Source: Candidatus Solibacter usitatus (GTDB taxonomy: Bacteria > Acidobacteriota > Terriglobia > Bryobacterales > Bryobacteraceae). Taken from it: a stretch of DNA of 50,379 nt. Of the stretch, positions 33,731-41,859 are shown in pieces. The translations under genes were made by a program, and so were the position numbers. The notes under the pieces were generated by a model, which was not told where the DNA came from, did no database searches, and was given only the letters and a program-made list of their open reading frames with translations. Each line of letters begins with the position of its first letter. Within the stretch, counting starts at the first letter, position 1. The stretch covers positions 1-50,379 of the forward strand of contig JACPVQ010000257.1 of the NCBI GenBank assembly GCA_016191645.1, read 5' to 3'.

Positions 33731-33736
33731 TATAAT
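33731..33736 (+). promoter_or_regulatory. TATAAT -10 element ahead of the NtrY-like kinase gene
   Basis: A perfect TATAAT stands 21 bases before the ATG at 33758, with a GAGG in the short leader between. No good TTGACA is seen 16-18 bases upstream, so the promoter is tentative. Confidence 0.4.
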
Positions 33737-33757
33737 CAAGCTGAGGCCTGCGGCAAA

Positions 33758-35797
33758 ATGAGGAAGCGCCTGGTATTCAGCGCTCTGCTGGTTCTACTGG
33801 CGATGCTGGTGACGCTGGTAGTCTGGCAGAGTTCGTTCAGCTTTGGCGAGTTCGGACCCACCACAACGCCACAGACGTACGTTCTGTGGGCCGTTTCCAT
33901 CTTCGTATTCCTGCTCACCGTAGCGTTGGGATTTCTGCTTTTCCGCACAGGGCTCAAACTCTATGTGGAGAGGCAGCGCCATCGCGAGGGTTCCCGTATC
34001 CGCTCCCGGCTGGTGTTTGGCGCGCTGGCTCTGAGCTTCATGCCTGTCTTATTCCTGGTTCTGTTCAGCGTTTCCCTCCTCAACTACAACCTGGTGACTT
34101 GGTTTAACCGTCCCGTGAGCAACATCCGTTGGAGCCTCATCGAAATGGGGGTTGCCATGGAGCGGGAGACGCAGACTCGCGCCGAAGTGCTGGCGGAGAT
34201 GCTGGGGAAACTGCAAGACGGACCAGGGCGGCAGGAGGTTTGCGTCAAACACAAGGTGGTAGCGGCGTGGGCGGAAAGTAAGGACGGCAAACGAAGTGAG
34301 GTCTGTGTTCCACAAAAGGCCTCCTCACCGCGAACCGTAGTAGGAAAAACACCGCTTGGAAGGGATTCCCTACTCTTCGTCCGGCTTGCGATGCCTTTAG
34401 ACTTGGCCGCCAGGCAACAGGAGATCAACCGTAACGTCGCCGAGTACGACGAGATGGGCGCGCAGCGGAAAGAGGTTCGCAACCTTTATTTGCTGCTGCT
34501 GTTCCTGATCACGTTGTTCATCCTGTTTGTCGCCACCTGGGTTGCCCAGTTGCTTGCGCGCCAGATCAGCGATCCGATCTCCGCAATTCTGGTGGCCGCC
34601 GACGAGATAAGGCGCGGCAATCTCGGCTATCGCATCTCCGCTTCCGCAATGGACGAACTGGGTACGCTGGTGCGCGCCTTCAATCAAATGACGCAGGACC
34701 TGGACACAAACAGCAAAGAGCTGGAACGGCGTCGAAGATTCACGGAAGCGATTCTCGAGAGCATTCCCACCGGCGTCGTTTCCTTGTCGCCGGAAGGCAA
34801 GGTCCAGCGTTACAATCAGGCCCTGCTTCAGATTTTCCCATCCGTCAAGGTTCAAAGCGCCGATTCCATCGGTCAGATTCTTCCGCCGGACGAGGCCAAA
34901 GAGATTCTGTATCTTATGAAGCGCGCGCGCCGCACCGGGATTGCTTCGCGTCAACTGGATTTTGAATTGGACCGGCAAACCATCCACTTGGCGGTAACCG
35001 TGGCGGCTCTGGAAGAGAAGGGGAACGCCGGCTTCGTTCTGGTCATAGAAGACACCAGCGAGCTGCTTCGGGCGCAGAAGGCTGCCGCATGGCATGAGGT
35101 GGCCCGCCGCATTGCCCACGAAATCAAGAACCCGTTGACTCCCATCGCCTTGTCGGCGGAGCGCGTGATGCATCAACTGGAGCGCTCCGGCATTTCGCCG
35201 GAGACAAGCCGCATCATGCGGGAATGCTGCCAGACCATCCTGGGAGAAGTGGAATCGGTGAAGACGCTGGTGGATGAGTTCTCACAATTCGCCCGATTCC
35301 CGGCGGCCCAGCCTTCGCCGTGCGACCTGAACGAGGTAGTGGAAAATGCCATGGCGGTCTTTCGCGACAGACTGGACGGCATTTCCGTGCACATGGATTT
35401 GGGAAGCCGCCTGCCACCCGTGAATTTGGATCGCGAGCAGTTCAAGAGAGTGGTGGTGAATCTTGTGGACAATGCCGCGGAAGCGATGCAGGATAGCCTG
35501 GTCCGGCGCGTGTCCGTGGTGACGCGCTCGTTGAGTCCGGAGATGGCGGAGTTGATTGTTTCCGATACGGGCCACGGCGTGTCGCCGGAAGATCGGGAAA
35601 AACTCTTTCTGCCGTACTTCTCCACGAAGGACCGGGGAACTGGCCTTGGGCTCGCCATCGTCAACCACATCCTGGCCGAGCACGGCGCTCAGATTCGCGT
35701 GGAAGACAACGTGCCCGCGGGAGCCAGGTTCATTGTCGAGATTCCCGCCATTGTGACTGCGGAGCCGGAGCCGCGCCTGGCTGAGGCCGGCGCATGA
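33758..35797 (+). CDS. NtrY-type sensor histidine kinase
   Basis: 679 residues. Three N-terminal membrane helices (about 5-25, 42-62, 84-105) and one at about 242-262 enclose an extracytoplasmic segment. A HAMP domain follows (ISDPISAILVAADEIRRGN), then PAS (EAILESIPTGVVSLSPEGKVQRYN), HisKA with the phospho-His in WHEVARRIAHEIKNPLTPI, and HATPase with NLVDNAAEAMQD and DTGHGVSPEDREKL plus GTGLGLAIV. The layout is that of NtrY, the partner of NtrX in nitrogen and redox response. The next gene overlaps as ATGA. Confidence 0.93.
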   Translation: MRKRLVFSALLVLLAMLVTLVVWQSSFSFGEFGPTTTPQTYVLWAVSIFVFLLTVALGFLLFRTGLKLYVERQRHREGSRIRSRLVFGALALSFMPVLFLVLFSVSLLNYNLVTWFNRPVSNIRWSLIEMGVAMERETQTRAEVLAEMLGKLQDGPGRQEVCVKHKVVAAWAESKDGKRSEVCVPQKASSPRTVVGKTPLGRDSLLFVRLAMPLDLAARQQEINRNVAEYDEMGAQRKEVRNLYLLLLFLITLFILFVATWVAQLLARQISDPISAILVAADEIRRGNLGYRISASAMDELGTLVRAFNQMTQDLDTNSKELERRRRFTEAILESIPTGVVSLSPEGKVQRYNQALLQIFPSVKVQSADSIGQILPPDEAKEILYLMKRARRTGIASRQLDFELDRQTIHLAVTVAALEEKGNAGFVLVIEDTSELLRAQKAAAWHEVARRIAHEIKNPLTPIALSAERVMHQLERSGISPETSRIMRECCQTILGEVESVKTLVDEFSQFARFPAAQPSPCDLNEVVENAMAVFRDRLDGISVHMDLGSRLPPVNLDREQFKRVVVNLVDNAAEAMQDSLVRRVSVVTRSLSPEMAELIVSDTGHGVSPEDREKLFLPYFSTKDRGTGLGLAIVNHILAEHGAQIRVEDNVPAGARFIVEIPAIVTAEPEPRLAEAGA

Positions 35798-37155
35798 AAC
35801 ATGAACGGATTCTGGTGGTGGACGACGAGCCCGGCATCCGGCAGTCTTTGCGCGGCGTTCTGGAAGATGAAGGCTACACCGTTGCCGTTGCGGGCTCCGC
35901 GGAAGATGGCCTCCTGGAACTGGGCCGCAACTCCTATGAAGTCGTGCTCATGGACATCTGGCTTCCCGGAATGGATGGGTTGCAAGCGTTGACGGCGATT
36001 CAGGAAATCGCGCTGGAAGACAGGCCGATGGTGGTCATGATCTCCGGACACGGAAATATCGAGACGGCGGTGAAGGCCACCAAGCAGGGCGCGTTCGATT
36101 TTCTGGAAAAGCCTCTGACCATTCAGAAGATCACCGTGACGGTGAAGAACGCGGTGCAGCAGCGCAAGCTGGAAATGGAGTTGCAGCGGCTCAAGGAGGC
36201 GACGGGCCAATATCAGGAGATCATCGGGGACAGCGTTCCGATGAAGGCGCTACGCCAGCAACTGCAATTGATGGCCGGCACCAACGGACGGGTGTTGATT
36301 TACGGGGAAAGCGGCACGGGCAAGGAACTGGTGGCCCGCGCCATTCACACTTCAAGCCAGCGCGCCGCGGAGCCGTTCATTGAGGTTAACTGCGCCACCA
36401 TTCCCGAAGACATGATTGAGAGCGAGCTGTTCGGCCATCGCAAAGGCGCGTTCCCGGGAGCATTGGAAGACAAAATTGGAAAATTTGAGAAAGCGCACGG
36501 CGGCACTCTGTTCCTGGACGAAGTGGGCGACATGAGCCTGAAAACGCAGGCGAAAGTGCTGCGCGCCTTGGATGAACAGCGCTTTGAGCCGTTGGGCGCG
36601 GCGGAATTCGTACAGGTGGACGCGCGCGTTGTGGCCGCCACCAACAAGAACCTGGAGCAGGAGATTGAGCGCGGAAATTTTCGCGAGGATTTGTTCTACC
36701 GTCTGAATGTCATTCCGTTCAACGTGCCTCCGCTGCGCGAGCGCATTCAGGACATCCGCCCGATGGCGGATCGTTTCCTCAACCAGTTTTCCAAAGCCTA
36801 TGGCCGCAAGCCGAAGGAATTGACGCCCGAAGCCTACAGCGTCCTGGAAGAGTATCACTGGCCGGGCAACGTTCGCGAATTGAAGAACCTGATGGAACGG
36901 ATTGTCATCATGAGCACGCAGCAGCGCGTCGACGCGAAACATATTCCCATTCATCCGGCCAAGCGCGCCGTGTTTGAGCGCATGGACACATTCGGAAGCC
37001 TGCATGAAGTGAAAGAAGCCGCCGAGCGCGACTTCATTCTCAAGAAACTAGAAGACACTAAAGGCAACGTGTCGCGAGCCGCGGAATTGCTTGGGCTGGA
37101 GCGCAGCAATCTCTATCGCAAAATGCGCGCGTTGGGGATCGCCGGAAAAGAGTAG
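35794..37155 (+). CDS. NtrX/NtrC-type sigma-54-dependent response regulator with GAFPGA loop
   Basis: 453 residues. The receiver domain has ILVVDDEPG and the phosphorylation Asp in VVLMDIWLPGMDG, plus FDFLEKPLT. The AAA+ domain has GESGTGKELVARAIH (Walker A), GGTLFLDEVGDM (Walker B) and FREDLFYRLNVIPFNVPPLRER. The loop that contacts sigma-54, normally GAFTGA, reads GAFPGA. The C-terminus is a Fis-type HTH (KGNVSRAAELLGLERSNLYRKM). Partner of the upstream kinase. The Thr-to-Pro change could weaken or abolish sigma-54 activation, so it may act as an ordinary repressor or activator, as some NtrX proteins do. Confidence 0.92.
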   Translation: MKHERILVVDDEPGIRQSLRGVLEDEGYTVAVAGSAEDGLLELGRNSYEVVLMDIWLPGMDGLQALTAIQEIALEDRPMVVMISGHGNIETAVKATKQGAFDFLEKPLTIQKITVTVKNAVQQRKLEMELQRLKEATGQYQEIIGDSVPMKALRQQLQLMAGTNGRVLIYGESGTGKELVARAIHTSSQRAAEPFIEVNCATIPEDMIESELFGHRKGAFPGALEDKIGKFEKAHGGTLFLDEVGDMSLKTQAKVLRALDEQRFEPLGAAEFVQVDARVVAATNKNLEQEIERGNFREDLFYRLNVIPFNVPPLRERIQDIRPMADRFLNQFSKAYGRKPKELTPEAYSVLEEYHWPGNVRELKNLMERIVIMSTQQRVDAKHIPIHPAKRAVFERMDTFGSLHEVKEAAERDFILKKLEDTKGNVSRAAELLGLERSNLYRKMRALGIAGKE

Positions 37156-37171
37156 CCACAAATCTCCACAC

Positions 37172-37432
37172 TCAATTCCGGTAGACTTCCCGGCGATGAC
37201 CGATTTTCACTATCGTGATTGTCGAGTTGGCGTCTTCGATTAGGTAAAGGACTCTGTAGTCGCCTTGGCGGACACGAAACTTCCCTTCGCCGGAAGGTTT
37301 TTCCGATCCAATTGGACGTGGATTTGCCGCCAAGCCGCGCATCCTCGCGGCGAGCCGTTCCCGATCCTTCTTCGGCGTAGCTTCCAACTCTTTGGCCGCC
37401 GAAGCCTTGATCAGAACGCTATAGTTTGCCAC
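37172..37432 (-). CDS. RelE-family toxin
   Basis: 86 residues. The pattern NYSVLIKASAAKELEATPKKDRERLAARMRGL, then EGKFRVRQGDYRVLYLIED, then TITIVKIGHRREVYRN is a textbook RelE/StbE mRNA interferase, with the basic residues that hold mRNA in the ribosome A site and a terminal HRREVYR. Its start overlaps the antitoxin end by 14 bases. It lies 16 bases from the convergent NtrX gene. Confidence 0.92.
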   Translation of the reverse strand: MANYSVLIKASAAKELEATPKKDRERLAARMRGLAANPRPIGSEKPSGEGKFRVRQGDYRVLYLIEDANSTITIVKIGHRREVYRN

Positions 37433-37649
37433 GCCGTTTCATGTCCTTGAGAACTTCCTCGAAAGACAGTGCGGGCTCCTTCGCACGGCGCTCAAAAGCG
37501 GCAAGATCTTCGGCGTCCTCGACGAGCATCCGGCGCACAGACACATTCACCAACTCCGAGAGACTCTGGTCGGTATGGGCCGCTTTTATGCGGAGGGCTT
37601 TGTGCAAACCCGGTTCAAAATAGACGGTCGCGCGCTTGGCCTGTGGCAT
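37419..37649 (-). CDS. Ribbon-helix-helix-like antitoxin
   Basis: 76 residues from ATG 37649. The frame is open further upstream to 37889, but that stretch crosses the tRNA-Leu gene and cannot be protein. The N-terminus KRATVYFEPGLHKALRIKAAHTDQSLSELVNVSVRRML is a CopG/RHH-type strand and two helices; the acidic tail (VEDAEDLAAFERRAKEPALSFEEVLKDM) would bind the RelE toxin. A TATAAT box and inverted repeat lie directly ahead, so the operon is probably autorepressed. The predicted transcript begins at or next to the ATG. Confidence 0.88.
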   Translation of the reverse strand: MPQAKRATVYFEPGLHKALRIKAAHTDQSLSELVNVSVRRMLVEDAEDLAAFERRAKEPALSFEEVLKDMKRRGKL

Positions 37650-37673
37650 AACGTCATTATAACGTTGTGACGT
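37650..37673 (-). promoter_or_regulatory. Promoter/operator of the antitoxin-toxin operon
   Basis: On the minus strand TATAAT (37656-37661) ends six bases before the antitoxin ATG, so transcription would begin at or next to the start codon. It is embedded in inverted repeats: ACGTCA (37651-37656) pairs with TGACGT (37668-37673), and AACGT (37650-37654) with ACGTT (37662-37666). This is a likely binding site for the RHH antitoxin. Confidence 0.55.
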
Positions 37674-37695
37674 CTTGACGCCGGTGCTTGACGAT

Positions 37696-37784
37696 TGGTG
37701 CCCGGGGCGGGACTTGAACCCGCACTCCCGTTTCCGGAAAAAGGATTTTAAGTCCTTTGCGTCTGCCGATTTCGCCACCCGGGC
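37696..37784 (-). tRNA. tRNA-Leu (anticodon UAA)
   Basis: The minus strand folds into a class II tRNA. The acceptor stem GCCCGGG pairs with CCCGGGC, a D-arm region follows (TGGCGAAATCGGCAGACGC), the anticodon stem AAGGA pairs with TCCTT around loop CTTAAAA (anticodon TAA), a long variable arm is present (TTCCGGAAACGGGAGT), and the T-arm is GCGGGTTCAAGTCCCGC. CCA is encoded at 37696-37698. The long variable arm is typical of leucine tRNAs. Confidence 0.96.
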
Positions 37785-37889
37785 ATGGGAAGTGATTTGT
37801 ACCTCCCTATTCCCCATGTTCTCAAACTTCGGGTTCCATTGAGGCGGAGCCTGGAATCGACAACAGTAAACATCCAGCACTTCCGTCAT

Positions 37890-38510
37890 TCAAGGCAGCT
37901 GCTTAACGGCGACGTTCCGGTAGTAGACGGGCCAGCCCTCCGATTGCAGACACACGTTGCCCTCCCGCGGTTGGGCGTCCGTTCCTTCATTGACCAGAAC
38001 CCCGTTCAGAACAACACTCACCTTGCCATCGCGCGACGTGATCTCGTACTTGTCCCATGCTCCGAAAGCAGGCCGCTCTTTCACGAACGGACCGCGTTTC
38101 GCACCGGTGATCTTTCCCCCACGAACTCCGAACAGGCTGCCCGCCTCACCGAAGTAGCCTTGTACCTCAAGAGAAGTAGGCCACCCGTCCACAATCGGTC
38201 CGGCGTAAATGAAGAAGCCCGCATTCGGCCATTCATTGCCGCCTTTTTTCGGCTCCCATCCTTCCTGAAATCGCCATTCGGCCCGCAGAACAAAATTGCG
38301 ATAGACCTTCTTGCTGCGCAGAAACCCGTACGGCTGTCCGCTGCACGCGATCGTTCCGTCACGAAAGGTCCACGCTTCAGCAGGAGTCTTGCCCTCCACC
38401 GTCCAATGCTCTGATAGATTCTTCTTCGGCATCAGGCTGACGAAGTTTTGCGCGAACGAAAGCGCCGCGCAAAACAGAATTCCGAACGGGACTGCAAACG
38501 TGTGCATCAT
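37890..38510 (-). CDS. Exported DUF1080 (3-keto-disaccharide hydrolase-like) protein
   Basis: 206 residues from ATG 38510 (or 38507). It has a signal peptide (HTFAVPFGILFCAALSFAQ). The DUF1080 fold, a concanavalin-like sandwich, is visible as WTVEGKTPAEAWTFRDGTIACSGQPYGFLRSKKVYRNFVLRAEWRF-type strands, NAGFFIYAGP, LEVQGYFGEAGSLFGV and GNVCLQSEGWPVYYRNVAVKQL. Family members hydrolyse 3-keto sugars in Bacteroidetes, but most are untested. A TATAAT sits seven bases before the ATG, suggesting a leaderless transcript. The next gene on the other strand starts about 100 bases away. Confidence 0.88.
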   Translation of the reverse strand: MMHTFAVPFGILFCAALSFAQNFVSLMPKKNLSEHWTVEGKTPAEAWTFRDGTIACSGQPYGFLRSKKVYRNFVLRAEWRFQEGWEPKKGGNEWPNAGFFIYAGPIVDGWPTSLEVQGYFGEAGSLFGVRGGKITGAKRGPFVKERPAFGAWDKYEITSRDGKVSVVLNGVLVNEGTDAQPREGNVCLQSEGWPVYYRNVAVKQLP

Positions 38511-38517
38511 CCAGGAG

Positions 38518-38523
38518 ATTATA
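38518..38523 (-). promoter_or_regulatory. TATAAT element ahead of the DUF1080 gene
   Basis: TATAAT on the minus strand, seven bases before ATG 38510, leaving no room for a ribosome-binding leader. A leaderless start, or initiation at the second ATG (38507), is implied. Confidence 0.45.
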
Positions 38524-38612
38524 CTCCCGCCTATCCCAGAGTGAGGTACGGAAAGAAAAGCCTTGTTCCCGGCCTTGCACAGGCGCACTATGTTGGTAGA
38601 AAGGGGATGCCA

Positions 38613-39326
38613 ATGGATTACGCTGTTTTCTTTCCGGTGGTGCTTCTCACTCTCTCCATCCCTGCGTATTCGCAGGGAACCACCGTTGCTCCTGGTAAGT
38701 ACAGATGTTCGGCATACAATGTTGCCGGCGCGGGAGGATCCTGCACTGGCACGCCGGCTCTTGTTCTGAACGCGGATGGAACATACAAATTTTCTTCCAC
38801 CTTTGGGCAATGGAGCGTCCGCCGCGGCAGGCTATTCCTCTCCGAACCACAACTGTGGGGGAGCGGCCAGATTCTCGGTCCCGAATCATTCCGGTTCTCT
38901 TACGACTACCGCGGCAAGCGTCACATAGTCACCTGGACCTGTCAGGGCTGTGCTGCGCGGCACGCTGAATCGGGCGTCGCTTCCGTTGGGTTGGAGATCA
39001 AGCTCGAATTCACGCGCTCCATCGATGGCTCTAGCGGGTTTGTGATTGTGCCCGCGGACGCGGCTCGCAAGTACACGCACAACGCTCCGTTGCCTGAGGG
39101 CGCGGTAACGGGGCTGCCCGTTCAGACCGGCCGAAACGAAGTGACACTCACTACGAATCGCAACAACATGCTGCCGGCAGGGCGGCGATACGTCGTGTTC
39201 CTTTCGTGGCCTGCGGAAAGCATTCCCGTTGCGGTTCTGGACGTACCTGTTGTGAGCACCACATACAAGGCAACGCTTCCGGCCAGTCTGGACGCCAAAG
39301 GCGTGCTGGCGCGCCTGGATCGCTAA
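38613..39326 (+). CDS. Secreted protein of unknown function
   Basis: 237 residues from ATG 38613, with AAAGGGG six bases upstream. The signal peptide is MDYAVFFPVVLLTLSIPAYSQ. The mature protein is rich in Gly, Thr and aromatic residues and contains several cysteines (KYRCSAYN; GGSCTGTPALVL; TWTCQGCAARH). The pattern GTYKFSSTFGQWSVRRGRLFLSE suggests a beta-sandwich of the lipocalin-like or glycine-rich type. No known family is recognised. It opens a plus-strand run of three secreted proteins that ends at 41858. Confidence 0.72.
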   Translation: MDYAVFFPVVLLTLSIPAYSQGTTVAPGKYRCSAYNVAGAGGSCTGTPALVLNADGTYKFSSTFGQWSVRRGRLFLSEPQLWGSGQILGPESFRFSYDYRGKRHIVTWTCQGCAARHAESGVASVGLEIKLEFTRSIDGSSGFVIVPADAARKYTHNAPLPEGAVTGLPVQTGRNEVTLTTNRNNMLPAGRRYVVFLSWPAESIPVAVLDVPVVSTTYKATLPASLDAKGVLARLDR

Positions 39327-39395
39327 AGTCATTCAAGAATGATATTATGAGCCTTTTTTCCACCGCATCTTGCGTGCCGGATTGAGGAGAATAAT

Positions 39396-41123
39396 ATGAC
39401 GACGAAGTCCCTGCTACTTTCGGCGATCAGCCTGCTGGCCGCCTTGACATCCGGCGCGAATCTCGCCAGCGCCCAATGCAGCGGTGCAGACCCCAGAAAC
39501 AACATGATCAACGCCGCATTTCAGAGTGCGCTCCGCCGCAATCCAACCGCGACAGAGTGCAACCCGAACCGCTATGCGGGTGGTGACTTCACAGCCGGTA
39601 GCCTGCCGGACCTGGTGAGAGCTTCCCTCGTCTGTTCCGACCCTTGGATTGCACAGGCGTTTCTCAAAGCCGGCCGTTTGATCAACGGCCACGCGCCGAC
39701 CCAAGCAGGTCCCGAGGGCCCCATGAGCACCCGCGACGGCTGCAACTACTCGGTGTATGGAAGCTGGAGTAACTTTCCGCAGCTGCTCTCGAAAATCACC
39801 AATACGCCGGCGGTGTCCACCCCCAGCGTGGCATCGGTTCAAGCGCAGATCACAGGGCCTGGCCAGCTTGCGAGTGGAGGGCAGGCGACCGTCACCTGGT
39901 CGTATAGCGGGACCCCAACCAACTGCGGCAGCGGAGTCGATCTGGTGATGACGGGCGGCCCTATCCGGGCGAACGACAGCTACAAACTTGCGCGCATCAT
40001 GAATCTGAGCGCGAGATCTCTCACGTTCAACATGGGCGATTGGAGCCGCAGCCTGACAAGCGACGCCAACGTCTACTTGAGCATGATGGATTTGTGCAGC
40101 GGAAAGATCATCGCACCGAACTATCAGAGCAGGATCACGCTGCCGCGCGCCCAATCGTTGGGGAACCTTGGAATCAGTGGCGGCGGGACCGTCAAACCGG
40201 TGTGGCCGCTCTCCGGTATCGATAGCTATGGACGCATTCTGGACTCCGCGCGCAATCCGATTTCGTTAACCACGGGGTTCTACTTCATCAGCGGCGTTGT
40301 TGCGCAGGGTGGCGGCAACGTCGTCGCCCAGGGCGGTGGCAACGTCGTGGCCGCGGGAGGAGGCAACTACGCGGCAACGCTGGGTGGGGTGCCGATCACA
40401 CTTGTGTCAACCGGTGGCAGCAACCTTAGCGGAATCCTGGTGGACAATCGCGGCAATCCGGTCACGGTGGTTGCGCAAGGCGGGGGGAACTTGCAGATTG
40501 TTGCCGGAGGGCAAGTCGTCGCGCAGGGCGGCGGGAACGTGGTCGCGCAGGGTGGAGGGAACGTGGTCGCGCAGGGCGGCGGGAACGTGGTCGCGCAGGG
40601 TGGCGGCAATCTACAAGTTATGTCCGCATCCACCGCTTCATCCGTTTTCCGATTGCTCACCTCGGATGGGGCTGGATTATTGACGAACAACGGCGGCACC
40701 TTCGCGAACCCGGCCATGCTCGCGAGGAACCTGATCAATCCAGCGGTTGTGGGCCCGGGAGGCGCCAGCAGCCCGGCGCGAAGCGTCCTGTCGGTGCCAG
40801 GTCAGCAGACAGCGCCTCTGGCGATCACCGGCTTTTCACCGGTAGCCAATTCCATATATGCCAACAAGGCAGTTCTGAACATTACATGGAATTTCACTGG
40901 GACGCCGCTCGCCAACCAAATGGCGATCGTGCAAATGCAAGCGGGCGGCAAGTCGTGGGAGGTCTGTCGTGCGGTTACAGTCGACTCGAAAGGCTGCCGG
41001 ATTGCCCCCACCGATTGGTCCAGCTTCTTCAGAACGAGCACGCCAGCTACTCTGTCATTAGTGGATGCCTCGACACGGCGCGTACTCTATGGACCGGTGC
41101 CAATCACCATACGCATTCCGTAG
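39396..41123 (+). CDS. Secreted protein with VVAQGGGN tandem repeats
   Basis: 575 residues, GAGGAG ahead of the ATG. Signal peptide (LLLSAISLLAALTSGANLASAQ), then an N-terminal cysteine-containing domain (about 25-140). A beta domain begins with VTWSYSGTPTNCGSG. A central low-complexity region (about residues 301-405) has seven VVAQGGGN octapeptides and one VVAAGGGN. A C-terminal beta domain contains ITWNFTGTPLANQMAI, similar to the first. The two flanking beta units look like a duplicated Ig-like module. The repeats probably form a regular beta or glycine-rich solenoid; no known function. Confidence 0.82.
   Translation: MTTKSLLLSAISLLAALTSGANLASAQCSGADPRNNMINAAFQSALRRNPTATECNPNRYAGGDFTAGSLPDLVRASLVCSDPWIAQAFLKAGRLINGHAPTQAGPEGPMSTRDGCNYSVYGSWSNFPQLLSKITNTPAVSTPSVASVQAQITGPGQLASGGQATVTWSYSGTPTNCGSGVDLVMTGGPIRANDSYKLARIMNLSARSLTFNMGDWSRSLTSDANVYLSMMDLCSGKIIAPNYQSRITLPRAQSLGNLGISGGGTVKPVWPLSGIDSYGRILDSARNPISLTTGFYFISGVVAQGGGNVVAQGGGNVVAAGGGNYAATLGGVPITLVSTGGSNLSGILVDNRGNPVTVVAQGGGNLQIVAGGQVVAQGGGNVVAQGGGNVVAQGGGNVVAQGGGNLQVMSASTASSVFRLLTSDGAGLLTNNGGTFANPAMLARNLINPAVVGPGGASSPARSVLSVPGQQTAPLAITGFSPVANSIYANKAVLNITWNFTGTPLANQMAIVQMQAGGKSWEVCRAVTVDSKGCRIAPTDWSSFFRTSTPATLSLVDASTRRVLYGPVPITIRIP
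40296..40367 (+). repeat. Tandem 24-bp coding repeat, block 1 (3 copies)
   Basis: Three in-frame copies of a 24-base unit coding VVAQGGGN, VVAQGGGN and VVAAGGGN. Codon use differs between copies while the amino acids stay the same. Confidence 0.93.
40467..40610 (+). repeat. Tandem 24-bp coding repeat, block 2 (5 copies plus one diverged)
   Basis: One VVAQGGGN unit at 40467-40490, a diverged unit (LQIVAGGQ) at 40491-40514, then four VVAQGGGN units at 40515-40610. The four final copies are nearly identical, showing recent duplication with a possible 48-base period. Confidence 0.93.
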
Positions 41124-41132
41124 ACTGAAAAC

Positions 41133-41858
41133 ATGGTCGCCCATAACTTCGCAGTTGCGATTGTTTTGGCTTCCGGTGTCGTATTCGCGCAGGTAGTAGA
41201 CTTACCGCGGGGTGCAAACGTCCTGGAGGTTTGTGAGCTGCCAAAATTGGCTCGCGCGAACCGGGCGCTGATTCTGTGGATGATCAACCCGCAGAAACAC
41301 CCATGGCACGACGAGAATGAGCCGTATACGTGCCCGGATGAAACCCGCGGCTCGTTCTATCGTGGCCCGGCCAGAGTATCGCTCACAAATACGGTCACCA
41401 AAACTATCGTCAACACTGTAGAGATTAAGACCGAGCTGACCGGCGGATGGAAGGACGAACTTGACATCCCATACTGGATTCACCGGTCATACTATCGCGT
41501 TGATCCGCCGTTTAAGGGCGCGGAGGGAAGACCGGTGATCCTTGACTTGAAGGATTACAACGGAGATGGGAAAGCACTGGAATTTGCGTTGTTCGATGCG
41601 CACAGTTGCTCCGAACTCCAAACGCAATTAATTGGATACAGCGAACGTCGTGATCGCGTCATTCAGTTCCCAATCCACGTAAAGGGCAAACACTACGACC
41701 ACAACCCTGGATTGTTGTGGCTTGATCGTTTTCTGTTTCAGAAACCTCTTCGGCCGGGTTATTGGAAGTACGAAATCAGCTACAACAATGGTGACAACGT
41801 GGAATTCACCATCCGATACAATCGTGCCAAGGAGATGTTCGTTGGAACTGTAAAATAG
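41133..41858 (+). CDS. Secreted protein of unknown function
   Basis: 241 residues with a signal peptide (AVAIVLASGVVFAQ). The mature part is beta-rich, with a possible copper- or calcium-like segment DLKDYNGDGKALEFALFD (an EF-loop-like DYNGDG). Cysteines occur at about 34, 66 and in AHSCSEL. No known family is recognised. It follows the repeat protein by nine bases and is probably co-transcribed; it converges on the GDSL-like gene. Confidence 0.7.
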   Translation: MVAHNFAVAIVLASGVVFAQVVDLPRGANVLEVCELPKLARANRALILWMINPQKHPWHDENEPYTCPDETRGSFYRGPARVSLTNTVTKTIVNTVEIKTELTGGWKDELDIPYWIHRSYYRVDPPFKGAEGRPVILDLKDYNGDGKALEFALFDAHSCSELQTQLIGYSERRDRVIQFPIHVKGKHYDHNPGLLWLDRFLFQKPLRPGYWKYEISYNNGDNVEFTIRYNRAKEMFVGTVK

Positions 41859-41859
41859 T

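Noticed and set aside
37680..37800. Prophage or integrative-element attachment site at tRNA-Leu
   Set aside because: No integrase and no second copy of the tRNA 3' end was seen in the window.
37650..37889. N-terminal extension of the antitoxin
   Set aside because: The extended frame would translate through the tRNA-Leu gene; the internal Met at 37649 fits the family.
40296..40610. Possible CRISPR array
   Set aside because: The 24-base units are head to tail without spacers, in frame, and code for a uniform octapeptide.
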